Below, piece by piece: positions 1-8,023 of a DNA stretch of 57,927 nucleotides; position 1 is the stretch's first letter, and the number at the start of each line of letters is the position of its first letter. The position numbers were made by a program, and so were the translations under genes. The notes under the pieces are model-generated. The model saw nothing but the letters and a program-made list of their open reading frames with translations. It did no database searches and was not told the DNA's origin. The DNA lies in NCBI GenBank assembly GCA_964532735.1, contig CAZHKK010000003.1, forward strand, positions 1 through 57,927. The letters are read 5' to 3'. This DNA is from JAJXYN01 sp964532735 (lineage in GTDB: Bacteria > Patescibacteriota > Patescibacteriia > JAGPKW01).

Positions 1-1554
1 TTAATTTGATTTTTTCATCAATGGAAAGAATATACAATCTCTTAAATTATCTTGCTCTAAAACCATAGTCACAAATCTATCTATTCCTAGTCCTACTCCA
101 GATATTGGCGGCATTCCATATTTCATAGCTTCAATATAATCATCATCTCCCTGCATTGCTTCTTCGTCTCCCATTTTTGAAGCTTTTTCTTGTTCTATAA
201 ATCTTTGTTGTTGGTCTATAGGATCAACTAGTTCTGAATAACCCTTTACTAATTCCCATCCATTAATAACTAGCTGGAATTGATCAACCATATTTTTATC
301 ATTATCACTAACCCTTGCTAATGGTTGTAGTGCTTTTGGGTAATTATATAAAAACACTGGCCCGATTAATTTTGGTCTTGATATTTTTTTATATAAATAA
401 TCAACTAATGTAGCATAACTCATTTTATCAGCACCTTCTATAATAATATTTTTTTCTTTAATAAATTTTAATAATTCTTTTTCGTTTTTTGATTCTAGAA
501 TGTTTATCCCGGAATCTTTTTCAATTAGTTTTACAAAATCTACCTTTTCCCAAGTTTTCATGAAATCTATATCTTTAATATCTCCGTTTTTATCTTTTAC
601 CGGAATTATTGATTTTAAATTTAATTTTGTAAAAATATTTTTTATCATATTTTCTACAAAATCCATATTTTCTTTATAACTCCAATATGCTGTATACCAT
701 TCAAAATGTGTATGCTCTGGTAAATGAGATGGGTCAATACCTTCATTTCTAAAAGCTTTTCCTATTTCAAAAACTCTTTCATATCCACCAATAATTATTT
801 TCTTTAATGGTAATTCATGAGAAATTTTTAATACAACATCTAAATCTAATGCATTATTATGAGTATAATATGGCTTTGCTGCTGCACCTGTTGGGTTTAA
901 TTCTAATGTAGGAGTTTCAACTTCCATAAAATTATTCTCCCACATAAATTCTCTAATTGTTCTTATAATATTAGATCTTAATGTGAATCTTTTTTTAGCT
1001 TCCTCATCTGTTAAAGTTTCTAAATATCTTTGTCTTAAAATAACTTCTTCATCTGCAACGCCGTGAAATTTTTCTGGCATTGATTTTAAACATTTTCCTA
1101 AAAATGTTAATTCTTTAACCAATATAGTTATTTCTCCATGATGAGTTTTAAATATTTCTCCTTCTATTCCAACATAATCACCAATATCAATAAGTTTTTC
1201 TATGAATTTATAAGAATCTTGTTTTTCTTCGTTTAAATTATTTACCTTAACAATATTTTTTACAAAAGCTATTTGAATCCTTCCTTTTTCATCTTGAAGT
1301 TGAGCAAAAGCAATCTTACCATGACTTCTATAGGTCATTATTCTTCCGGCTACTTTTATCAATTCTTTAAATTTTACTTTTATTTCTTCAACATCTCTTA
1401 ATACTTTTTCATTTCCAATGTTTAAAACATTTTTTGTATTAATTTTACCTAAATAATTTTCAGGGTATACATCAATACCTAATTCTTTAATTTTATTTAA
1501 TTTTTCAAGTCTTACATTCTCTTCATTTATTAAATTTTGAGATTCTTCTGACAT
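1..1554 (-). CDS. lysS: Lysine--tRNA ligase, class II
   Basis: Charges tRNA-Lys with lysine in the cytoplasm. The 517-residue product has the LysRS-II architecture: an N-terminal OB-fold anticodon-binding domain (about residues 60-160, including VAGRIMTYRSHGK) and then the class II catalytic core. Motif 1 is seen as FMEVETPTL, motif 2 as RVFEIGKAFRNEGID and motif 3 as GVGLGIDRFVTM near the C-terminus. Length matches the bacterial family. The gene is complete: its TAA stop is at the first bases of the window and the ATG is at 1552-1554. There is no Shine-Dalgarno sequence upstream. It lies downstream of the PhoH gene on the same strand but is separated from it by a terminator. Assignment is secure. 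Confidence 0.97.
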   Translation of the reverse strand: MSEESQNLINEENVRLEKLNKIKELGIDVYPENYLGKINTKNVLNIGNEKVLRDVEEIKVKFKELIKVAGRIMTYRSHGKIAFAQLQDEKGRIQIAFVKNIVKVNNLNEEKQDSYKFIEKLIDIGDYVGIEGEIFKTHHGEITILVKELTFLGKCLKSMPEKFHGVADEEVILRQRYLETLTDEEAKKRFTLRSNIIRTIREFMWENNFMEVETPTLELNPTGAAAKPYYTHNNALDLDVVLKISHELPLKKIIIGGYERVFEIGKAFRNEGIDPSHLPEHTHFEWYTAYWSYKENMDFVENMIKNIFTKLNLKSIIPVKDKNGDIKDIDFMKTWEKVDFVKLIEKDSGINILESKNEKELLKFIKEKNIIIEGADKMSYATLVDYLYKKISRPKLIGPVFLYNYPKALQPLARVSDNDKNMVDQFQLVINGWELVKGYSELVDPIDQQQRFIEQEKASKMGDEEAMQGDDDYIEAMKYGMPPISGVGLGIDRFVTMVLEQDNLRDCIFFPLMKKSN

Positions 1555-1638
1555 ATAACATTTATTAATTATATAAATATAGATTTATAATACCATAAAG
1601 TTAATAAAAATCAAAAACTAATTATTTATAAATAATTT

Positions 1639-1668
1639 AAAAAACCCGTATAAATTATATACGGGTTT
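1639..1668 (-). terminator. Terminator of the PIN-PhoH gene
   Basis: A 10-bp perfect stem (1643-1652 with 1658-1667, loop AATTA) is followed on the minus strand by a run of six T. It lies just downstream of the PhoH stop. Confidence 0.85.
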
Positions 1669-1676
1669 GTTTTAAC

Positions 1677-3191
1677 TTAAAGCAATTCAGCAGATCTTTT
1701 TGCAATAAGAGATCTAACACTTTCTTTTGCTTTTATATAACAAAAATACTCTTCTGTTTCTATATATCTATCTATAAGATAAGATGCACCATTTGAAAAT
1801 TCATCTAAATATCTATTATCTAATTGATCTGGATCAAAAAGTATAACGACCTTACAGCCTTCTCCTATTCTAGTCATTATTGTCTTCATTATACTAGGTG
1901 TTATGTTTTGAGCCTCATCTATAACAACAAAACTATTAAAAATATTAATACCTCTCATATATGTTATTGGCTCTAAATCTACAACATTATTAAAAGATTC
2001 ATCTATTATTTTCATTCTTTTATCTTTCATAACACCATTATTTATAAAATATTTTTTTATTTCTTTAGATAAAAATTCGATATTAGAACTAACAAGTTTC
2101 ATCCAAGGACCAAATTTTTCTCCCATGTCTCCTGGTAGAAATCCAATATCTTCTCCAATTGGTATTATAGCCCTTGTAAAAATAATCTTATCATATTTTT
2201 TAATTTTTTTATCTGGGAGAATATCTAAATTTTCTTCTGTTATTTTATGCCAATCAACTGTTTGAAAAATACCAGCCATCAATGATAGCATTGTTTTTCC
2301 TGTTCCTGCTTGACCTGATATTGCAACAACTTTAATATTGTCATCCAATAAAGCATCTATAATGCAAATTTGTTCTTTATTTTTTGCTGATATTCCAAAC
2401 ATAGAAGTAGGCTTATAAAAATTTTCTTTTATGTCTTTAGATATCTTACAAAAACTCAAATCATTTTTTTCTAAAGATTGATAAAATACTGAATTTATAT
2501 TTTTTGGTATTTTTCCATTTGACTCCAATATGTCACCAAAAAGTTTAAAAGTTGTTGTTTTGTCATTTTCATAATCTTCTGTTTTTATACCCATTATAAT
2601 TGCCTTTATTTTTGCACATTTATCTCTTGTCACAAAAATAACTTCTTTATTGGGATTTAAAAATTTTATATTATGAACTGTGCTTATAATAATATTATCA
2701 TTTTTAGTAGGATCTAATCCTAATTTTTTACAATAATTTAAATCATCTTTAACAATAGAAAAAAATCCTAAATTATTCCCTATTTTTGCAACACAATCTA
2801 TTTCCTTATTTTCTATATTAAATATAAAATCTATATTTCTTAAAGTCTCTCTAGCTGAATATCCAACAACACCATTTTTACTTTTTAAATTATCTAATTC
2901 CTCTAAACATGTCATAGATATTACTATATCATTTTTTTCAAAGACAAACACACAAGAAGGATCATGTATGAAAACACAAGTATCTAAAACAAATATTTTA
3001 TTATTTTCGTTTATATTTTCTTCATATTCTAATTTTTTTGATTTATTTTTTTCTTTTTTATTTTGTTTTTTATAATAACCTTTATTTAAATTAATAGAAT
3101 CAATCTTTAATTTAACAGCCCTTTGCTCGTCTCTTTTTATTTTTTCTTTTGAAAAAAGATTTCCATTAGAATAAACCTTGCTCTTTGTCAT
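1677..3191 (-). CDS. PIN domain-PhoH family ATPase
   Basis: Two-domain protein of the PhoH2/YlaK type, which in other bacteria is an RNA-unwinding and RNA-cleaving ATPase. The 504-residue product has a lysine-rich N-terminus and a PIN nuclease domain (about 65-190) with the first acidic motif in FVLDTCVFIHDP and a later FVTRDKCAK. The PhoH ATPase core follows, with Walker A GQAGTGKT near residue 290 and Walker B VVIDEAQN near residue 420. Length is in the family range. A strong Shine-Dalgarno sequence (AGGAGG, 6 nt before the ATG) fixes the start. The substrate is not evident from context. Confidence 0.9.
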   Translation of the reverse strand: MTKSKVYSNGNLFSKEKIKRDEQRAVKLKIDSINLNKGYYKKQNKKEKNKSKKLEYEENINENNKIFVLDTCVFIHDPSCVFVFEKNDIVISMTCLEELDNLKSKNGVVGYSARETLRNIDFIFNIENKEIDCVAKIGNNLGFFSIVKDDLNYCKKLGLDPTKNDNIIISTVHNIKFLNPNKEVIFVTRDKCAKIKAIIMGIKTEDYENDKTTTFKLFGDILESNGKIPKNINSVFYQSLEKNDLSFCKISKDIKENFYKPTSMFGISAKNKEQICIIDALLDDNIKVVAISGQAGTGKTMLSLMAGIFQTVDWHKITEENLDILPDKKIKKYDKIIFTRAIIPIGEDIGFLPGDMGEKFGPWMKLVSSNIEFLSKEIKKYFINNGVMKDKRMKIIDESFNNVVDLEPITYMRGINIFNSFVVIDEAQNITPSIMKTIMTRIGEGCKVVILFDPDQLDNRYLDEFSNGASYLIDRYIETEEYFCYIKAKESVRSLIAKRSAELL

Positions 3192-3256
3192 TTAATTCCT
3201 CCTAAATAAATTTTATAAAATACTACCCTTTAAAATATAAAAAGTCCAGTATCTTA

Positions 3257-3284
3257 TTGATTTTTAATTATTTTGTGTTATAGT
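3257..3284 (+). promoter_or_regulatory. Sigma70-type promoter of the 110-aa orphan gene
   Basis: -35 TTGATT (3257-3262), 16-nt spacer, -10 TATAGT (3279-3284) with an extended TGT just before it. Confidence 0.6.
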
Positions 3285-3319
3285 TACTTAAAATTAAAAC
3301 ATTTTTAAAGGAGGATTGT

Positions 3320-3652
3320 ATGAATATTGTTTTTTATATCAAAGATGATAAAGAAAAAGGCATTCAAGAGGTTAGTTTTTTTGATTTTAATGATAATAAA
3401 ATTGTTTTTACTGTGTTTATGAAAGAAATGGGTAGAATAACAATATCTAGAAACAATGAGATAAAAGAATACAACAACTTTCTTGATGAAAAAATTGAAA
3501 CAAAAAATATTCTTGAAAGATATGCAATTAATATATTTATTTGCAAAATGAAATATAATGAAAATTTTAATATTCATGCCAAAAAAGAAACCAGAGCAAA
3601 TAAAAAAGAAAAAGAAATATTAAACTCTATCATAATAAGAGATTTATTATGA
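3320..3652 (+). CDS. Small hypothetical protein (110 aa)
   Basis: I do not recognise this family. It is a self-contained unit: promoter at 3257-3284, an eight-base Shine-Dalgarno sequence AAAGGAGG (3307-3314) five nt before the ATG, a TGA stop (3650-3652) and a strong bidirectional terminator straight after. The product starts MNIVFYIKDDKEKG, carries alternating beta-like stretches (IVFTVFMKEMGRITIS), and has a lysine- and glutamate-rich C-terminal part. No signal peptide or membrane segment is visible. The expression signals make it a real gene; the role is unknown. Confidence 0.75.
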   Translation: MNIVFYIKDDKEKGIQEVSFFDFNDNKIVFTVFMKEMGRITISRNNEIKEYNNFLDEKIETKNILERYAINIFICKMKYNENFNIHAKKETRANKKEKEILNSIIIRDLL

Positions 3653-3656
3653 ATTA

Positions 3657-3686
3657 AAAAGCGGTCATTTTTTGACCGCTTATTTT
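3657..3686. terminator. Bidirectional terminator between convergent genes
   Basis: 9-bp GC-containing stem (AAGCGGTCA 3659-3667 with 3673-3681), loop of five T, T-rich on both sides. It serves the plus gene ending at 3652 and the minus gene ending at 3685. Confidence 0.9.
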
Positions 3687-4473
3687 AATCATTAGGATAA
3701 AAAACTTCTCTTCTTGGTTTTTCAAAATTTTCAATTTCTGTATTATGAATTTCATTATTATTTTTTACTGTTTCCTTTTTTTTATTTATAATTTTACTAC
3801 TTAATTTAACTTTTGTGTTTCTTTTTTTAGATTTTTCGGTGATTATTTTTTCTTTTTCTTCAACAAAAGTTTCTATTTTTTTAGCTATAGGATCTGGATT
3901 TTCTTTTTGTTCTATCTTAGCATTAGTCCTAAAAGTTTTAACATAACCATTATGTAATCTATTATACTCTAAATCAATTTCTAGTTCTGTAATAAAAGAA
4001 GGAACTTTTACTATTTTTATTATATTTTTTTCTGGTTCTGTTTTTATTTTTGTTTTTTTAAATATATTAAAAGTATAATTATAAAACATAATAAAATAAT
4101 TAACTACCTTATCAGAACCATTACATATAACATTAATAGATCTTCCTAGAGAATCTGGAATTAATTGAATTCTTATTTTTTCTATAATATTTTTATTGTA
4201 TTCTTTAAATATTTTACAATAAGAAATAATATCATACTCATTATTTGCGCCTTCTCTTATTGTCTCTTTTATAAAATAATATTTTTTTACAAGAACATCC
4301 TCACAAAAAGAAGAAATTTTCATAAATTCTTCTTTTGTTATTTGTTTATAACTGAAACCTACTCCGAAAAAATCAATCATAATTTCTAAATTTTTTCTTT
4401 TTTTTGTTTCAATTATATATTTAAACAAAAATATCAATAATACTAAAAACAAAAAAATATTAACAAATATCAT
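3685..4473 (-). CDS. Membrane-anchored hypothetical protein (262 aa)
   Basis: Family not recognised. An N-terminal hydrophobic helix (residues 3-21, FVNIFLFLVLLIFLFKYII) is followed by a positive KKRK stretch, which predicts one membrane anchor with the rest cytoplasmic. Residues about 40-185 look like a folded alpha/beta domain, and the tail (from about 190) is rich in Lys and Glu and probably disordered. A Shine-Dalgarno sequence (AAAGGAG) precedes the ATG. It stands alone between two terminators, so context gives no function. Confidence 0.7.
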   Translation of the reverse strand: MIFVNIFLFLVLLIFLFKYIIETKKRKNLEIMIDFFGVGFSYKQITKEEFMKISSFCEDVLVKKYYFIKETIREGANNEYDIISYCKIFKEYNKNIIEKIRIQLIPDSLGRSINVICNGSDKVVNYFIMFYNYTFNIFKKTKIKTEPEKNIIKIVKVPSFITELEIDLEYNRLHNGYVKTFRTNAKIEQKENPDPIAKKIETFVEEKEKIITEKSKKRNTKVKLSSKIINKKKETVKNNNEIHNTEIENFEKPRREVFYPND

Positions 4474-4541
4474 AATTTTCTCCTTTTATTTTAGATTTGT
4501 TTTTTATCTTTACCATTTTTTTATCAAAAAAGCAATAGTAA

Positions 4542-4576
4542 ATTAAAAGAGTAATATTAAATATTACTCTTTTAAT
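4542..4576 (-). terminator. Terminator of the response regulator gene
   Basis: 15-bp perfect stem (4542-4556 with 4562-4576, loop TTAAA). The stop codon of the upstream gene (4564-4566) lies inside the stem. Confidence 0.8.
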
Positions 4577-4926
4577 AAATCAAATAAAGACTCTTTTTTT
4601 ATAGGCTTATCTAAATAAAAACCATTCAATTCTTTTATCTTATTTATATATTTTTGAATATTAGATGAAATAAAAACTACATTTTTTATTTCTTTTTTTG
4701 CTTTTATTTTTCTTATCATATCAATACCATTCATATCTGGCATTTCTATATCAGTAATTATAAAACTATAATCATTTTTTAATATATCACAAAAAGCATC
4801 TTTTGATTTTTCTCTATAATCAGCCAATATATTTAATTTTTTAAACATAAACTTAAACGAATTTAACACAAGCATATCATCATCTATAACGATTATATGC
4901 TTAGTCGCGTTGGATTTTTTTATCAT
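4564..4926 (-). CDS. Stand-alone response regulator receiver (CheY-like)
   Basis: A single REC domain of 120 residues with no output domain. The acidic pocket is IDDD (about 14-17), the phospho-acceptor Asp is in TDIEMPDMNG (about 58-67), the switch Ser is in VFISSN, and the conserved Lys is in LDKPI (about 108). So it should be phosphorylatable, but no histidine kinase lies in the window. The first residues (MIKKSNATK) are encoded within one copy of the repeat motif described at 4904-5036, so the exact N-terminus is uncertain; no Shine-Dalgarno sequence is present. A partner such as a pilus or adaptor protein is possible but not shown. Confidence 0.88.
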   Translation of the reverse strand: MIKKSNATKHIIVIDDDMLVLNSFKFMFKKLNILADYREKSKDAFCDILKNDYSFIITDIEMPDMNGIDMIRKIKAKKEIKNVVFISSNIQKYINKIKELNGFYLDKPIKKESLFDLLKE

Positions 4927-5036
4927 ATTTTAGTTTTTTAGGCCAAAAATCCCCCTACCAAGAAGAGAATTGGCTTTTGGCCAACCAACGCGACATTGGT
5001 TCTCTCTTGATAGAGGGATTTTTGGCCGCGTTGGAT
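4904..5036. repeat. GC-rich compound palindromic repeat element
   Basis: This stretch is far richer in G+C than its surroundings. CGCGTTGGAT occurs twice as a direct repeat (4906-4915 and 5027-5036), and a third copy lies inverted as CCAACGCGAC (4985-4994). Between them is a long imperfect inverted repeat whose outer 13 bp are perfect (4941-4953 with 5015-5027). Its mismatches become G-U pairs if transcribed on the minus strand. The loop holds a further hairpin (4970-4974 with 4980-4984). No ORF fits inside. It could be a MITE-like element or a structured RNA; which one is not decided. Confidence 0.6.
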
Positions 5037-5063
5037 TATGTCAATTAAATTATATACTATATA

Positions 5064-5699
5064 TTAAATAATATCAAATCTTCCATGAAATATTTTATTT
5101 CTTTTTTTATTAATCATGTTTAATATACTTAAATTATCTTTTTTATCATTAAAAACAAAACTTAAATCGGTCCAATTATTTAAAATTAAACTTTTAATAT
5201 CTAAAAAATCTGAATAAAAAATATAATGAAATTTATTTTTGTCAAAATTTGATCTTTTTATGCAAATATTAGATATGTTTTTATCAACGCAATCTAACCA
5301 CCAACTATTACCTTTTGTTATAAACATCTTTTTTAAAATTACTCTTCTTAATTGATTTTCATATCTTATAAATTTTTTATAAAAATCTATATTATTATTT
5401 ATTAAAAAATCTGAATAAATAATTTTTATGTTTTCTATATTTTTTAAAAAAAATTCTCTTATTTTTTTAATATAATTATTATTGGTTTTTATTTTTATAA
5501 AAAATTGACAGAATTTTTTATATATAAAAATTTTTATAATATAATTTTTATTATAAGAATAAAATACTTTTATTGATTTATTTTCTTTGGTTTTTAGGTT
5601 TTTAATAAAATCTAATTTTAAAAATAAACTATATATAATAGAATTTAAAATATCTAAATCTTTATAAAAAGAAAAATATTCCTCTTTTTGTGTTTTCAT
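5064..5699 (-). CDS. HEPN-domain protein (Swt1-HEPN-like C-terminus)
   Basis: The 211-residue product has an N-terminal part I cannot assign. A C-terminal region (about 108-207) resembles Swt1-type HEPN domains: RYENQLRRVI, a GNSWW motif, a YSDFLDIKSLI helix, and the terminal RNKIFH (200-205), which fits the HEPN Rx4-6H ribonuclease motif with a preceding RN. HEPN proteins with this motif are commonly metal-independent RNases in toxin or stress systems; activity here is inferred. The ATG overlaps the TGA of the radC-like gene as ATGA, so the two are translationally coupled. No separate antitoxin gene is visible; the RadC-like partner or the N-terminal part could fill that place. Confidence 0.65.
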   Translation of the reverse strand: MKTQKEEYFSFYKDLDILNSIIYSLFLKLDFIKNLKTKENKSIKVFYSYNKNYIIKIFIYKKFCQFFIKIKTNNNYIKKIREFFLKNIENIKIIYSDFLINNNIDFYKKFIRYENQLRRVILKKMFITKGNSWWLDCVDKNISNICIKRSNFDKNKFHYIFYSDFLDIKSLILNNWTDLSFVFNDKKDNLSILNMINKKRNKIFHGRFDII

Positions 5700-6325
5700 A
5701 TAATTCCTTTATCTTTAAAACTTGTAAAATTATCAATGTTTATAAATACAAAATCAATAAAAATAATATCTAAAAAAATAGCTTTTTCTTTTATCTCTAA
5801 AGCAAACTTAATATACTCTTCTATAATATTATCTTCTTTTGATCCCCCAACTATAAAAAATTTTTTAAAATTATATTCAAACATATATTTAAATATAATA
5901 TTCATTTTTAAACTTGAAATATTATTACCTATAAATATTAATTTTTTACATATCAAATTATTAAAACTATCTAAAATACCAATATAAAATTCTGAATTTT
6001 TTAAATTTGATATAAATTTAAAATTTTCATATATTTTTTTTGAAGAATTTATAAAAATATCATTATTATCAAATATTCTTCTCCCTATTTCCACACAAGC
6101 ACAAACCTGAGAAGCTTTTGTTGTTGGTATTTTTAATTGTTTCACAATTTGTTCTACTGTTTTAAAAATAGATAGATCTTGCCCATAATCTTTTATTATT
6201 CTTCTAGACATATCAAAAACAGATTCTGTTTTAGAACCACTATTTAATATTACAGCTAAAAGTTCTTTTAGATCTAAATATTTTGGACCAAGCCTTATTA
6301 ATTTTTCTCGTGGAAGTTCATTCAT
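5696..6325 (-). CDS. RadC-like protein with degenerate JAMM domain
   Basis: The first 85 residues match RadC (UPF0758): PREKLIRLGPKYLDLKELLAVILNSG, then a helix-hairpin-helix-like region and VEIGRRIF. The C-terminal JAB/MPN fold is recognisable (SFNNLICKKLIFIGN; a final SFKDKGII as in RadC). However, the HxHPSGxxxPSxxD metal motif is replaced by VGGSKED (159-165), and the late DHIII-type motif is DFVFI. All visible zinc ligands are therefore missing and the domain should be catalytically dead. It is the first gene of a two-gene unit with the HEPN protein. A TTATACACA sequence lies about 120 bp upstream on the same strand. Confidence 0.8.
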   Translation of the reverse strand: MNELPREKLIRLGPKYLDLKELLAVILNSGSKTESVFDMSRRIIKDYGQDLSIFKTVEQIVKQLKIPTTKASQVCACVEIGRRIFDNNDIFINSSKKIYENFKFISNLKNSEFYIGILDSFNNLICKKLIFIGNNISSLKMNIIFKYMFEYNFKKFFIVGGSKEDNIIEEYIKFALEIKEKAIFLDIIFIDFVFINIDNFTSFKDKGII

Positions 6326-6444
6326 ATTATTTTTTTAATATAATAAAAAAATAATATCATAAACTTAATTTTTTAAAATTAATAAATACATTAATTTTAT
6401 ATTAAAATATATATTTTTTTTAAAATATAAGCCAAAAAAAACAC

Positions 6445-6453
6445 TGTGTATAA
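6445..6453 (-). promoter_or_regulatory. DnaA-box-like sequence upstream of the radC-like gene
   Basis: TTATACACA on the minus strand matches TTWTNCACA. It is oriented toward the radC-like gene and lies beside the corA terminator. Confidence 0.35.
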
Positions 6454-6455
6454 AA

Positions 6456-6486
6456 AATACTAGACTATTTTAAAAAGTCTAGTATT
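6456..6486 (-). terminator. Terminator of corA
   Basis: 10-bp perfect stem (AATACTAGAC 6456-6465 with 6477-6486) followed on the minus strand by a T run. Confidence 0.88.
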
Positions 6487-6508
6487 TGTTTCACAAAAAG
6501 TTTCACAA

Positions 6509-7444
6509 CTATCTCTTATCTCTTATTATAAATATTATTGGTATCACTATAGCTAATATAGACAAAACAATAACATATATATAAGTATCTGGGTTATCTT
6601 GAAATGGCGTTTTCATGTTCATTCCATAAAAACCTGTTATTATCGTAGGAATTGTCAAAGCTGCTGTTATTACAGTAAGCCCTGTAACTCTTTTATTTAA
6701 ATTGTTTGAAATTATTGAAAAGAAATAATTTTTCATATCGTCTAAAACCTTACTATATATATTAGCAAGCTCTATAGCTTGGGAATTTTCTATTAAAGCT
6801 TCATCTAATAAATCATCATTAATTTCATTTTTTTGAATTGTTTTATATCTTTTAAATTTATTCATTACAACTTCATTTGACTTTAAACCTGTTTTAAAAT
6901 ATATAAGACTTTTTTCAAGATTTAACAATTTTGTTAAACTCTTATTACTAGCATTCTTGTTAAACTCTTTTTCTACTTTTGATATTTCAAAATTAATCTC
7001 TTTAAGATACTTAAGATAAAGAACTGATGATTTATGAAATATTTTTAATAAAAATTTTATTCTATCATCTAATATATCTGCGTTTTTTATTTTTTTATTA
7101 AATAAATCTGATAAAATATTAAACCTAGAGTTTTTATAAACAGTCACGCAATGATCTTTTAATAAAATAATACCGAAAGATGAAGTATTAAAAGGAATTT
7201 CTATTTCATTTATATCTGGAGTTGGAATTCTTAATACAACTAAAAGGTTTCCATTTTCATAATCTACTCTAGATTTTTCATTTATATCTATAGAATCTGT
7301 TATAAAATCTTCTGGAATATTAAATTTATTTATAATATTTTCTATTTCATCTTTTGTAGGATTAGAAAGATTTATCCAAGTATTTTTTTCTATATTTTCT
7401 ATTTCTTTTAATTCGTTGTTGTTTTTTTTATAAATCGTAACCAT
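6509..7444 (-). CDS. corA: CorA-family magnesium/divalent cation channel
   Basis: Inner-membrane Mg2+ (or Co2+/Ni2+) channel, pentameric in the family. The 311-residue product has a large N-terminal cytoplasmic domain, a long coiled helix (about 150-250), and two C-terminal membrane helices. The first helix ends in the family signature YGMNM (about 273-277) followed by the acidic/polar loop TPFQDNPDTY, then the second helix and a basic RDKR tail. Length is typical. It is monocistronic: the divergent rpsT is upstream and a terminator follows at 6456-6486. Confidence 0.93.
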   Translation of the reverse strand: MVTIYKKNNNELKEIENIEKNTWINLSNPTKDEIENIINKFNIPEDFITDSIDINEKSRVDYENGNLLVVLRIPTPDINEIEIPFNTSSFGIILLKDHCVTVYKNSRFNILSDLFNKKIKNADILDDRIKFLLKIFHKSSVLYLKYLKEINFEISKVEKEFNKNASNKSLTKLLNLEKSLIYFKTGLKSNEVVMNKFKRYKTIQKNEINDDLLDEALIENSQAIELANIYSKVLDDMKNYFFSIISNNLNKRVTGLTVITAALTIPTIITGFYGMNMKTPFQDNPDTYIYVIVLSILAIVIPIIFIIRDKR

Positions 7445-7515
7445 ACAAATTTGATTAATCTTAATTATTATATTTTATACTATATTTTTTTATATAACAA
7501 TCTTTATTTTTCCTC

Positions 7516-7544
7516 TTGCATAAACAAAAAAAATCTGTTAAAAT
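7516..7544 (+). promoter_or_regulatory. Promoter of rpsT
   Basis: -35 TTGCAT (7516-7521), 17-nt spacer, extended -10 TGT-TAAAAT (-10 at 7539-7544). Confidence 0.6.
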
Positions 7545-7579
7545 GTTTTTAATATTTTAATAATTTTAATTGTTTAGAA

Positions 7580-7960
7580 ATGCCAAATAAAAAGAATGCA
7601 GAAAAAGCTTTAAGACAAAGTAAGAAAAGAAAAATAGCTAACGATAAAGTTAGACTTTCTATTCATGATATGAAAAGAAAAATTAGAAAAGCATTAGAAT
7701 CTAATGTTTCTATTGATGAACTACAAGGTCTTTACAAACAAGCTCAAGTTCTTTTAGATAAAGCTACAAAATCTAATATTATAAAAAGAAACTCTGCTGC
7801 TAGAAAAAAATCTTCTATTGCTAATATAATAAACAAAAAAGCTAAATCTCCTGCTGATGAAGTTGCAACTAAAAAAACTACAAAAAAAGTTGCAACTAAA
7901 AAAACTACAAAAAAAGTTGCAACTAAAAAAACTACAAAAAAAGTTGCAACTAAAAAATAG
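7580..7960 (+). CDS. rpsT: Ribosomal protein bS20 with repetitive basic tail
   Basis: 30S subunit protein that binds 16S rRNA. Residues 1-85 are a normal bS20 (MPNKKNAEKALRQSKKRK, then helices ending in RNSAARKKSS). A C-terminal extension of about 40 residues consists of the nine-residue unit VATKKTTKK repeated three times plus VATKK, giving 126 residues against the usual 85-90. The tail resembles the Lys/Thr/Ala-rich tails of histone H1-like proteins and is probably disordered. No Shine-Dalgarno sequence precedes the ATG. The gene has its own promoter and terminator. Confidence 0.95.
   Translation: MPNKKNAEKALRQSKKRKIANDKVRLSIHDMKRKIRKALESNVSIDELQGLYKQAQVLLDKATKSNIIKRNSAARKKSSIANIINKKAKSPADEVATKKTTKKVATKKTTKKVATKKTTKKVATKK
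7862..7957 (+). repeat. 27-bp tandem repeat inside rpsT
   Basis: Units begin at 7862, 7889 and 7916 with a partial fourth at 7943, near-identical at DNA level. They encode the VATKKTTKK tail. Such arrays change copy number by slippage. Confidence 0.9.
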
Positions 7961-7972
7961 TTTTCAAATTAA

Positions 7973-8003
7973 AATAAAAGCGGTGAACCCGCTTTTATTT
8001 ATT
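7973..8003 (+). terminator. Terminator of rpsT
   Basis: 11-bp perfect stem (7973-7983 with 7989-7999, loop TGAAC) with T-rich flank. Confidence 0.9.
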
Positions 8004-8023
8004 TAAGATTTAATTTTTAAAAA

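Noticed and set aside
3305..3577. Antisense ORFs opposite the 110-aa gene
   Set aside because: Shadow frames without ribosome-binding sites; the plus-strand gene has promoter, Shine-Dalgarno sequence and terminator.
3650..3652. Possible UGA recoding (Gly), as in Gracilibacteria/Absconditabacteria
   Set aside because: TGA ends this gene right before a strong terminator, and another TGA is used in the ATGA overlap at 5696-5699; proteins read normally with the standard bacterial code.
4904..5036. Integron attC site
   Set aside because: GTTGGAT fits the GTTRRRY core, but I found no matching RYYYAAC at the opposite end of the stem, and no integron integrase is in the window.
7862..7957. CRISPR or other spacer array
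   Set aside because: The tandem units are contiguous and in frame within rpsT; no spacers and no cas genes occur. I saw no CRISPR array anywhere in the window.
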